Part shown: one piece after another, positions 24,331-34,595 of the stretch
Position numbering within the stretch: position 1 is the stretch's first letter
Layout of the letters: each line of letters opens with the position of its first letter
Source of the DNA: Xestospongia bergquistia
Lineage: Eukaryota > Porifera > Demospongiae > Haplosclerida > Petrosiidae
NCBI GenBank assembly: GCA_963965975.1
Contig: OZ014412.1
Span: forward strand, 4,218,501 to 4,282,500
Length of the DNA: 64,000 bases
Direction of reading: 5' to 3'
Translations under genes and position numbers: made by a program
Notes under the pieces: model-generated
What the model was told of the DNA's origin: nothing
The model's database searches: none
What the model saw: only the letters and a program-made list of their open reading frames with translations

Positions 24331-24388
24331 GTCCTGTTTGGATCAAACATAAGAGAAAAGAACTGCCCTTCAATTTTCCCTCCCAATG
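24331..24388 (-). pseudogene. Ghost duplicate of the PhyH terminal exon
   Basis: On the minus strand this resembles the true last PhyH exon 250 bp away (TTGATCCAAAC, GAAGGGCAGTTCTTT), but indels break the frame and the FDPNW end is lost. It is a decayed local duplication of the last exon. The same ghost lies at 53429-53487. Confidence 0.6.
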
Positions 24389-24491
24389 AAAAATATACAT
24401 ACAATCACAGTGACACCAAGGACCAATCCAATAAAGGGCCATTGTTGTTTTTCTGATATAAATATAGTACCATATAATATACAAAATAATA

Positions 24492-24518
24492 AGGTCAAAG
24501 GTCAAAGGTCAAAGGTCA
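24492..24518 (+). promoter_or_regulatory. Four AGGTCA half-sites spaced by one base (DR1 array)
   Basis: AGGTCA starts at 24492, 24499, 24506 and 24513, each separated by a single A. A direct repeat with one spacer base (DR1) is the classical site for HNF4/RXR-class nuclear receptors. The other PhyH copies have two half-sites at the same place (34524, 41291, 53590, 63164). It lies just downstream of the PhyH stop. It may instead be a short 7-bp tandem repeat. Confidence 0.5.
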
Positions 24519-24566
24519 GTAATACAGTATTAAAAATATTCATAGTAATATGTTAATTAGTTATAT

Positions 24567-27556
24567 TTATTTATTATCAGTCCAGTTTGGATCAAATACA
24601 AGAGGGAAAAACTGTCCTTCCATTTTCTGTCCCTATAAGGAATATATAAACAATATTATATAATAAAAAATATCACAGTGATATGAAAGACTGATCTTAT
24701 AAAGGTCAGATAAGGTGACTAAATGTCTCTCTCCAATGTTTATTGAAATAGATAAGTTGGTAAAATTGATTACCAAAACACTAGTATCCAACTAATGGAA
24801 GTCATTGTATTTACTTTATAATGACAAAACTGACCCACACCTGGTAACCTCACAAGTAGTAGTCTCAAGATACACATTCTCATTAAGATCAAATTTAATG
24901 ACTATTTCAATAAACACAGGGAGGGTTACCCAATCAATGTACTAGTATATATATACCAGTACCAACTATGATCTTGTCACCTGACTGAAGTGTTCTGGAT
25001 CAGTCTCACTATTATAATAAATAATGTTATACCTTTTTAATAATAGGTACTCCATTTAACAAACACTCATTAGTATTAGAGCACACACCATCAGCAAAAT
25101 AGTTAACAACACAAGCTCTTCTTGGTCTATCTGATCTGTAGTAGTTAATACATATTATTATCATTTAGTAAATGTAGTACTTACTTGTTAGCATATGAAC
25201 CATGTACCATAAGAGGATGATGAAAACTAACATGTCCTCTCTTTAAACCAGATGGAACAGGTTTGAACTGAGATAACTCATCATCAGTTAGTATGGTCTA
25301 TTAATAGCATTGTTTTCTATATATAGTATTATGTTTATATATAGTATTGCGTAATAGTAATATTTTCTATAAGTAGTATTATGATATTGTTCTATAAATA
25401 GTATTATGTTAGTTATAAAATATAGACAATTATTAGTTGTAGTGTGTAGTATATTTAGTATATGTATTCAAATGTAGTTTAATTGTATTTGATATCTTCA
25501 ATAGTCTATATTTACTAATTATAAATTACAGTTTAATTATATAATCTGATATTAATATTAATGTGTTATGTATTATAGATACCTTTTTAATGGACTCCAT
25601 ATCACCAAATGAGGCATCAGTTATGGGGAGTGGTTTATTATTTCTATGCCATCTAATAATAAGATATTATAATAATAGGATTTACTAATAATATACTGAC
25701 CTGTGTGATCCAGGTATAAAATGTAAACCACCAGTATCAGGAGTCTGATCATCCAATGCAATATGTACCTATAGTAACAGCAATTAATAACATGTATCTA
25801 TGGTAACAGCAATAATAATAACATGTATCTATGGTAACAGCAATAATAATAGCATTATCTATGGTAACAGCATTAATATATGGGCAGTAGTATATATAAG
25901 GTCTACTATTAATTAGTGAGTCTGAACTTAGCAAGTACCTCAGCCTCTAATCTTACAGCTATTATTCTGACATTCTATATATAGTCAATGTTCTATATTA
26001 TAGTCAATGTTCTATATATAGTTAATGTTCTATATATAGTTAATGTTCTATATATAGTTAATGTTCTATATATAGTCAATGTTCTATATTATAGTCAATG
26101 TTCTATATATAGCCAATATTTCATTAAGTCTACTATTAATCACTTATGTGTATTGAATTCAGTCATTTGAGCAACTATAATAACAAATACTATAAAATTA
26201 ATATTTATTAAACATTTAAATAACAGTCAATTAATAGTACATATTGATAACTTAATTCACTTACTGTAATATGTTTCATTGGTGTAGTACGTGTCCAATA
26301 ACTATAGTCTTGATGCCTAGAGAGGTAAAGAGGAGAGAGAGAGAAAGAAAGGATCTAACTCTTGTGTCATTGTACTTAATTACTAACCAGGCAACAACTC
26401 CACCATGTCTAGGAGGTTTTGAGAACAGCTGGTCATGCCAAAATCAAATGGCAACTTGTTCTTTACTTGGATCAATTAACTGAGATGCTGGGACCTGTAC
26501 TTGTAAAGAAACGACAAGATATATTTAATGATAGATTGACTTACAGCAATGTCTGGTTTAAAACAAATATCATGAAATGCTTTAGTAATTCTCCATTGAC
26601 CAAGTGCATGTAGGAGAACATTGTCTGGTTGTCCACTTTGATTACGATGGAACTCATAAAAGAGACCATGTCCAGGATGTAGTTCATCCTCATTCTAAAT
26701 GAATAGAAATTAATTATATAATAACTGAACATCATTAGTGATATAGAATCTGTGAATAAACTATAATATACTACTTCAATGATTTAGGATTTTAAAATCT
26801 CAAATAACTTTTAATTACATTGTTTTCTGTTATAATCTTATATTTTAAGAGTTGAAGTTAATTTTCTCTCTTTCTCTCTCTCTTTTGCTCTCTCTCTCTA
26901 TCATATAGAGAGTGAGAGATGAGTCATTAACAAGGTGCATATATTTATATCATTTGATACAAGAGAGACTGATTAAATTGATCACATGATTTAAATTAAT
27001 ACAGCTGTTAATTATGATCATTATATAAATATATAGGAGATAATATAAATGTCAATTGAAGTATTGAATTCTCTATTAGTAATAGAATATTGATTAATTA
27101 TAATTATTATCACAATATCAACATTGACCCACTCACTAAAAAGAGTTGATAATCTTTCAATAAAAGATCACATTCCTCATCAGATAGTATATGGATACCA
27201 GACAAGTACCCATCCCTCCAGTACTGATCAACTTGTTCTTGTGTCAGTTGAAATTTTGACCACTCTGAGGGGTCCTATAATCATATAAAATAAGGAGAGA
27301 TATCAAATGTTCTCTACTTACTTGTATTATATCACAGAGATAACCTAATGGATGATGTTCTAGTGATAGATCATGGAAGTCATCAGGTACAGCAATAGAC
27401 ACATGTCCTTTCTTGTGTTCCTCATTAACATACATTAACTTGTCCTCTTCATTGTCTTCTGTTAGCTTCTAGAGTGAAAGAGGAGATATATGGATTGCCA
27501 TTTATCATTGATATGATTGTACAAACCTGTTTCTTTGTTGCTGGGCTCTCAGTCAT
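24567..27556 (-). pseudogene. PhyH-like Fe(II)/2-oxoglutarate dioxygenase gene P1, with nonsense change
   Basis: Eleven exons: 27527-27556, 27322-27468, 27137-27274, 26545-26694, 26388-26494, 26265-26316, 25701-25768, 25583-25652, 25185-25297, 25033-25135, 24567-24632. The product would be a phytanoyl-CoA dioxygenase-family (cupin-fold) enzyme of about 346 aa: 'RDGYLSGI' start, 'WHQD' with the HxD iron ligands, '[11 protein letters not shown]', 'FIPGSHR', distal His in 'HHPLMVHGS' and the 'RPRRA' Arg for 2-oxoglutarate. Two lesions: exon 5 has TGA (26444-26446) where P2 and P4 have CGA, before the active site; and 9 bp including the exon 9 acceptor are missing near 25290, although an upstream AG would restore an in-frame start. 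It lies head-to-head with receptor G1. Confidence 0.75.
25980..26120. repeat. 17-18 bp minisatellite in PhyH intron 6
   Basis: About eight units of ATGTTCTATATATAGTCA and near variants (TTAA/TCAA, TATATTATAG). The PhyH paralogs carry the same array at 36003-36405 and 55070-55225 with different lengths. The H genes begin in leftover sequence of this repeat. Confidence 0.85.
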
Positions 27557-28950
27557 CTCCAGTCTTCAGCCACACCCTTCTTTCAGAAAGGCGTGACGAT
27601 TAATAATTAGTAATGAATTATTAATATTGTATTGTAGCTCTAGTACTATAGAATGATTATACTACACACAATGATATAACAATACAGAGAGATAACAATA
27701 ATATTATTGCTAATAGAGATACTGTGTAGCAGGAGTGACTCTATTATTATTAAAATAAATATATATAATAAATGAATTATGTATCACTTGTGGTCTGATT
27801 TTGGTTATAGAGGGATATATCAAGATGTGTTGTTTAAAGTTGTCACTTGTAATTAAAAGTTCAGATTACTCACTGATTGTTGATAGGTCTGTCTTAACAG
27901 AGTCTAAGTAAATTAAAGCATTGCAACATTTTTACAAAAACAATAGCTGTTCATACAGTATACAATATAGGAAATGTATACTGCAATGAGAACTTAGTAC
28001 TATACTCTAGTCCCTAAACTCTAAACATTAGATTCTAACTGTATTAATTTGTATTTAAATTTTCACTTTCTGTGGCATACTAATAGCCACTACATTATAT
28101 ATGAATAAACTATCATATCAGTTGTAGTGATAATTCTATTTAATAACATCACATTTAATTGTTTGCAATGACAAAGCATTAAAACTGTTGTTATGTATAT
28201 CACAACATCTATATAGTTTAATATGTATATATAATGTATGATAGTTACTTGTACAAATGGAAAAGTACAAAGTTGTGTTTAACATGTGATAAAATGGTAC
28301 ACACTTTGGTAATGTTTGGGATGTTAATAACTGATAACATGAAATGGAAAGTCCAAGGATATAGTTACTGTTGAAAAGATATTAGTCTTATTTGCTATTA
28401 TAAACATTCAATATATCAAATTACATTATTACAGCTATGTATAATGTAGTAATGTCATTAATTTAGTATATTACCATATGTAGTGATAAATTTGAATATA
28501 CATTGAACAGAAAGTCTACTAACTAAATGAACAGTATGAGTCATGAGATATTAAAGATCATGACTATATTATAATAAATAAAAATAGATATAATTAAATA
28601 AATGCAATACCTCAAGGTCAGATCACTCACTCTCCACACAAACTGTATATTTTTTGAAATTAAGTTATCTAATTCTTAAATAAAATTATATTACTATTGT
28701 TTATATCAATTAATACACTAAGTGATTATAGTGGTACACATGTAAACAAAATCATTGTACATCTTCAACTATTGCTTATTAGATGACAATGCATGTCACT
28801 GTACAATATACATATAATGAATCAGCATAGATATCTACATTCTAGATCTCATAAACAAGGCAATACTATTTGCATAATGAGCCACACCCATGCAGGATGC
28901 TCAGCTCTATAAATAGTAGACTAAATGTAAACGAATCATGTTATTTCAAG
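27557..28950. promoter_or_regulatory. Head-to-head intergenic region P1/G1 with TATA box
   Basis: The two start codons are about 1.4 kb apart and point away from each other. On the G1 side TATAAATAG lies at 28908-28916, about 35-43 nt before the ATG, and a CCACACCC box sits at about 28882. The same pair (CCACACCC, TATATAAATAG) precedes G3. A CTCTAGACC/TAAACTCTAAACATTAGA block at about 28010-28040 resembles a small inverted-repeat element also found near 57130. No exon was found. Confidence 0.6.
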
Positions 28951-31442
28951 ATGAGAAAGTAAGATATTGATATTCATATATATTAACTATGATGTTAATT
29001 TAAAGTACTATTACTGTAACAACATTATTCTTTCTTCATGTTGGTAAGTGCATATTATATAACTGATTATATTTTGAGTCAGATCCTGTTGTGAGGGTAT
29101 GGCTCACTAGACTAGATAACTCTTATTTCAGTCTTCTTGTAGTAGCTGCAGCTGATATCTTCACTATCGTACCAGAGACACAATATGTCTATCTCAATCA
29201 TAATGTGACATTTGAGTGTGCTACTAACTTAACAGGATATACTCTAACATTTTCTTATGGTGGATCTATAGCAGTAATAGTTGAAGAAACTAATTTACCT
29301 GATGGTGGTATAAAAGTCTCAACAATTTTCATTTTAACTAATTCACTCAATGGTACTAGTGTGAGATGCCATGCTGATGATGATACGAATCCACTTGTAT
29401 CTACTAGAACTTCAAAAGTATATGCTTATGCTCAAGGTCTGAATATATTAGGATGTATATTAATATCATAATATAAACCAGGTCCTCCCAAATCTGTCTC
29501 AAATCTCCAAGGATATCAGTTAGACCATTGTTGTGTTGTCTTCAACTGGTCTCTTCCATTCACATTAGGACAGTTAACTGTGTGGTATCAAGTGACATTA
29601 AGTGTGGGGGAAGAAGTGATGTCATCAGAAGTAATCTATACTACTAACTACACTTATTGTCCAATTGACCTAACTAATGGAGAATATAGACTTAATATTA
29701 CTACAATCAATGGAGCAGGAACTGGAATATGGAACAGTAACACTACAATGTTTAAAACAGGTAATATATATCAGATAGTTCAGTTAATAACAATAGATTT
29801 ATTTAGAATTCCTAAACTGTTAAGTAATATAGTAGTATCATACTGATTTCGATATGTTAGAATAACTAATTAATATTACATTCAGATTTAATGACTTCAT
29901 TCTTTATACTCTGACCTTGTACTCTGACCTCTACTTAATAAGCAAGATGACATATAAGTACACTATTTTCTATTTACAGTTTACACACTAAATGTTAATT
30001 ACTATAATGACATGATTTATCAGCAAAATAACAAGTGGACCTATTACTTTAAATTACCAGTAAGTGTCACATGATCTGTTGATATGTCACATGATTTACT
30101 CTTTTACAGTCCACTCAACTCTGTACTCAACCTATTATGAATACAATAGTGATGAATTGTAACTTAAAGAACTCATCTAATTGTTATAACAGTACTAATG
30201 TTACTATTATCACTGACTCTAATGGATATAAGACTATAATATCAGTAATTGATCTTCCTTCTAGAGAGAAGTTTAATACATTTGTATACTTACAATATAA
30301 GAGTAGACAGATATTTCAAACTACTCCAGTAGTTACCAGTAAGTATATTGTATGTGTTTGTATATATTATTAATAGTTTGTTTAAAGGTACTCATGATCT
30401 ACAAGGTATCACTGTTTGGAATACTTCAGATAATGTCCTCTGTCTTCAATTTAAGTTAGTTCATGGTAGACAAATAACTGAACTACATCTAGATATAAGA
30501 AGAGGAGATAAACATTATAATGTGATTATCTCTGACTACACACGTCATTTAATTGATAATGACAATATCTATTGTAACAATCAACTTATCTTTACTAAAT
30601 GTTTCAGTGATATACCTCCTAGTAATAATTGGACATTATATGCATGTGATGGAGTCCTACCTAATGTCAGCTATATATGTTCTAATCCAGCTGTCATATT
30701 AACTGATATTACTATCACTGGCAGAGTGTCTATAGAACCTTCTACAACATCTACTGTGATATCTACTAGTATCAGTGATAGTATTAGTGAAGTACCTACT
30801 ATAACAGGTAATGACCACTATTATATAATGTACTATAGTTAATATATCTTATCTTGTGTACATCTCTGGGAGGAGGGGTGAGCTCTGTATGTGTATATAA
30901 CTATATTCTTGTTTAAATTTATCAAACAATTAATATACTTATCTCTAGTTATATCTATTACTACCATATCTACTGATATATTACAATATTATAATAATGA
31001 GTTTACCATTAGTGGTAAGTGATATATATCTTATGTGATATTGTCTGTTATCATTATCATCTATAACATGTAGTGACTTTGTTTACTATATCAACTGTTG
31101 TCATGGTAATATCATTATTAGTTAATATTATTACAGTTGTCATATGTTATAGAAGATATATCAACAGTGAGTTAAAATTAATAGTAATATAATATTTATG
31201 ATAATATTGTAAATAACATACTTTAATGTGAAATGAATACATGTAGGGTCCAATATTTATTGGTTAGGGTTCTGGGTTTAATATTAATTTCACATTGAAA
31301 AACATAAAATATCATTCTAAGATCTTAAACTAATAAAATATTTCATTAATATATTATTATAGGAACTAAAAAGAGAGAAGTTATCACTGACATGATGACA
31401 ATGAAGGAGTGTGATGCATATGGTGTTATTATAAGACAATAA
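28951..31442 (+). CDS. Ig/FN3 type I transmembrane receptor G1
   Basis: Ten exons: 28951-28958, 29006-29043, 29143-29436, 29482-29760, 29980-30059, 30110-30338, 30388-30807, 30949-31014, 31074-31166, 31363-31442; 528 aa in one open frame. Order: signal peptide (1-16); Ig domain (about 20-113) with Cys in 'TFECATN' and 'SVRCHAD' but no typical core Trp; FN3-like domain (114-206, 'CCVVFNW', 'EYRLNITTINGAGTG'); two unnamed Cys- and N-glycosylation-rich domains (207-309, 310-430); Ser/Thr-rich stalk; TM helix (about 473-495); and a tail of about 30 aa with 'RRYIN' and a final 'YGVIIRQ' (Y-x-x-hydrophobic sorting type, not an ITIM). The exon 3 acceptor is ambiguous by one codon (GTAGTAG). AATAAA at 31507-31512. 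The likely role is cell-surface recognition; the ligand is unknown. Confidence 0.75.
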
Positions 31443-32579
31443 CTAACTAACTAACTAATTACAGTGTACTCTCTTTCGTCCTGTGTGTATGAGTTTTTAA
31501 TATGTTAATAAAATGTTGTTTAATTTGACAATATCTTAATGGGCAAGTTTAACTAATATATTTTCACATATGAACAAATGTTTTGAGTGTAAAAAATTCA
31601 TTTTAAGCTCACATACTTAAATTAATCTATTATGATATTAAGACATTAGATCCATACTGAGTTTATCATTACATCATTATTACATCACTGCAAATACACT
31701 GACAATATAATATAGATTACATAGCTTGCATAGTTTATATAATTTGAATTAATCTGTTATGTCTGTTTTACAAAGACGCCATCATGAAGTTGTGTGTTAG
31801 CATTTCAAGTTATCTAGCACTACATAATTAGGCTATATGTAACTCCTCATCATTCATGTTAATAGCTAATAACTGTTAGATACACAGATACTGTTACATT
31901 AATGCTTTGTGCTGATCAGTAAAACTCCTCAAGATACTGTGTAGTACTTAGTTATGTCTTAGTTGATATTACAGTTACTAAATAGTCAATGATTATACTA
32001 GACTATTCTAATATATGTACTACCAATTGATTGTATGCAGTCAATACCATATCTGTACAATTAAGCCAATATAATCAGCTGTTATTAGCGAAAGGACTTA
32101 CTTAGTATCCCAGAGAAAATATGTCTGTAGGAGTTGTTTAGTCATAAAGTAATGTTACTACCTACAACAGTATGTAGTGTGATCAGAGGTGATATAACAA
32201 CTCTATTGTAATCACATTACCACAATAAATTTGACTGAATAAATTGTTCATTATTTTCAAAGGGCTTGAGACAAGATGTACAATACTTGTAATGAACTAT
32301 TGTGTTATAGGTCCCACAACAACTGGATCAGAAGATGATACTGTCTCTGTTATACCTTAATTATAATATTACGTGTGTTAAAGTTATTATTGTTACCAAG
32401 TCAACTTCTAACATGTGAAGAGTTAAATAATAACAATATTCTCTTTATTCTTTGTGATGTTATAAATAGAAGTGGTATTTAATGTTGTTCAAAATGTTAA
32501 TACTGTCATACTCAATGTTAAATTTATAAATAACTAAGCACTGCATTAATTAAATATTTATAAGATTACTTAATTTTTA
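31443..32579. other. 3' flank of G1
   Basis: A TAAC tandem repeat follows the stop codon and a poly(A) signal comes about 65 nt later. The only coding candidate is the short exon at 32311-32360. The stretch is deleted in unit B' and well conserved at 60032-61170. Confidence 0.5.
32311..32360 (+). other. Possible alternative terminal exon of G1
   Basis: Preceded by TTGTGTTATAG, a 50-nt stretch reads from phase 1 as 'PTTTGSEDDTVSVIP' and then TAA. Its phase fits the end of G1 exon 9 (the TM exon), giving a different acidic cytoplasmic tail. The matching stretch at 60900-60949 is unchanged. It lies beyond the first poly(A) signal, so use would need exon 10 skipping and a later poly(A) site. Confidence 0.35.
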
Positions 32580-32889
32580 ATGAACAGTAAAATTTTAAAT
32601 AAACCACCATATCAGAAAGAACTTAAAGATTTGGTTACATTGAGAGTAGCACATAAATGTTTTCTTATTGGTATTGGACTTGGTATGAGTGAAGAACAAC
32701 TTGAAGAAATATGAGAAAATTCCAATAATATTCCTGATCGTTGCCTTGGTAACATGTTCTATGAAGAACCCTCACAAAGACAAACCATTTACTTGGGACA
32801 CTCTCCTTCAAGTACTGAGATCTGTTAGAGTTGGAGAGAAATCTCTTGCAAATGAACTGCAGGAACAACTTGATCAATGTGACAAATAA
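32580..32889 (+). pseudogene. Broken Death-domain exon DD1
   Basis: Across two frames this reads as a Death domain of the invertebrate kind: 'YQKELKDLVTLRVAHKCFLI', 'GIGLGMSEEQLEEI', 'NSNNIPDRCLGNMF', then 'NPHKDKPFTWDTLLQVLRS' and 'VGEKSLANELQEQL'. A TGA at 32712-32714 interrupts it where an Arg codon (CGA) would fit, and a frameshift falls between 'NMFYE' and 'KNPHKDK' near 32763. The copy at 61171-61480 has the same two lesions, so they predate the duplication. It may be a former cytoplasmic exon of the receptor upstream or a separate adaptor gene. An AG lies just inside the ATG, so splicing into it is possible. Confidence 0.65.
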
Positions 32890-33560
32890 CAGTGCACTAT
32901 TATATCTTTTTATTTTTTGTAGTTTTTGTAGTTTTGTATTTCACATTTTTGAGTTTTTCTTAATTTGATTTTTTAATTGTAGTGTTATTCTTTATTTTAC
33001 ATGTTTGATATCTTGATATAAAAGTTCATCTTTTTATCTCCATGTCAACATAAATAATAAAAGTTACAAATTTCATGTAAGTTGTGTCAATTCTGGTGGC
33101 ACCTTTGTGGTTTAACATTTTGTACATAGTTCTGTAAAGAAATATATATATAACTTTTAACACAAACATACTTCTCGAAGTAAACAAGTTCATTTCTATG
33201 ATTTCTCATATACTAAATTACTATAACTTAACCAAATAAATGTCTTTACTACATGTTAGTAATAACAAGAACAATAACTAAGTAACAATTATTATAACAA
33301 ATCAACTAATAAATAAATTGTCAATTATGACAGTTAACCTCTATCTAACCTATGACATCATATGTCCAGTTGAAGACAATAGTTGTTAAAGTTTATAATA
33401 ATTGTTATCAGATACAGAAATGATCACTATGATACTTCATCTGTTATTTAAAAACAATAATTGATTCATAGTTTGAATTACTTGTTACGAATATTGATAT
33501 ATAGAAAAAAAAGGAGGAACTACTGTCGTGACTAGTTGTAGTCTACAAAGCTATCATAAA
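32890..33560. other. Spacer DD1 to S1
   Basis: No exon. TTTTTGTAGTTTTTGTAGTTTTGTA runs and an AATAATAAAAG poly(A)-like signal near 33055 are seen. ATTGATATATAG near 33495 may be the TATA region of S1. Confidence 0.4.
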
Positions 33561-33878
33561 ATGAATTCTACCTTATGGTATCTACTTATAGGTAAGATTA
33601 ATTTGAAATTAATGTATTTATAATAATTAGTAATTCAATTCCATAACACTTTTCTATATACATTAACAGTTACAATTCTGTTATGTCTTCTCTTTGCTCT
33701 CTATCAAAAATATCAATATGAACAATGTACTTATGCTCAACAAGCAATTGATCCAGGACTAAAGAGTGAGATGGTGTGTAATAACTATAGTTGTTATATC
33801 TATAGTTGTCCTGTAATGGCCAGAGATGATGGAACTTTAAAGAAAAAACTTGTATATGCTGTATCTAAATTCTTATAA
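33561..33878 (+). CDS. Small Cys-containing membrane/secreted protein S1
   Basis: Exons 33561-33591 and 33670-33878 give 79 aa with the same phase-1 intron as S0. The hydrophobic segment is 'WYLLIVTILLCLLFALY', then 'KYQYEQCTYAQQAIDPG', 'CYIYSC' and C-terminal 'VSKFL'. It is too short in any single frame to be noticed without splicing. Family unknown; it lies downstream of each G receptor, in the same orientation. Confidence 0.6.
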
Positions 33879-34595
33879 ACATTATTTTAATGAGAATTAA
33901 TTATAAATTTAATTTTATCATTGTATACTTACATTATTCTTTTGAAAAAAACCATAATAGCAAGACTAACTATAATTTTATGTATTGCCTTTTGTATATT
34001 AATAGAGATCAAGTTATAATATAATCACTGAGCATAGGAGGAGCAGTTAGTGTCATCTATTTATGATAATTACTACAGCATATGTAACCTTGTTATTTTT
34101 GCATAGTATAAATTTTGAAGATAAAAGGTACGTTATCATTGGGTAAAATTTGGCATAATAGTTTTGTACATGGCAAAATATTAACTGCAATATAGTGCTG
34201 TGTTTGCAATTTTTTTGAAATAGCCTCGTCACTTCCTGACCATAAACATAAACAGATATAAACCATATCTTGTATTGTTTGATTATTATTGGCTAGTACT
34301 CCAATGTTAGTTTAGTTATTAAATTGTGCTATGTTGTCTAAATTGTCAGCAGTATAGATTATCATACAAAATGCATCAATACCTCAATGATCTGGTTGTG
34401 TTTGTATTTGTATTTGAAATACATTCCTGCTAGAAGCATTTGTATTTGTATTTTGTATGTCATATTTTGAGAGTATTTGTATTTAAATGTATTCATGTCT
34501 GTCATATAACACATACCAAAATAAGGTCAAAGGTCAATAATGCAGTATTAAAATATGTTCATAGCAAATATATTAATTAATTTATACATTATATA
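33879..34595. other. Spacer S1 to P2
   Basis: Holds a TGTATTTGTATTT-rich stretch (34393-34490), one copy of a TTAAATTGTGCTATGTTGTC unit that is tandemly repeated in the paralogous spacers, and a DR1 pair of AGGTCA at 34524-34536. Confidence 0.45.

Noticed and set aside
25915-25975. Possible extra PhyH exon reading 'IIAVRLEAE' between exons 6 and 7
   Set aside because: It fits no splice phase from exon 6, while exon 6 joins exon 7 directly in phase and restores the family pattern (...HIT-VHIALDD).
25988-26170. Open frame of repeated 'VLYIVN' units (also 36042-36314)
   Set aside because: It is a chance frame through the 17-18 bp minisatellite inside a PhyH intron; units of different phase show no coding constraint.
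26271-26483. Plus-strand frame starting '[13 protein letters not shown]', seen three times
   Set aside because: It lies antisense to PhyH exons 5 and 6, whose conserved HQD frame explains the sequence; no splice or start support on the plus strand.
31250-31290. TTAGGG-like words suggesting telomeric repeats
   Set aside because: Only isolated GGTTAGGGTTCTGGGTTTA words in an intron with flanking GTGAAAT/ATTTCAC inverted ends; more like a tiny inverted-repeat element than telomere.
32689-32889. 66-aa small protein gene starting 'MKNNLKK'
   Set aside because: The C-terminal half is the end of a Death domain whose first half lies in another frame upstream; it is a fragment of a broken exon.
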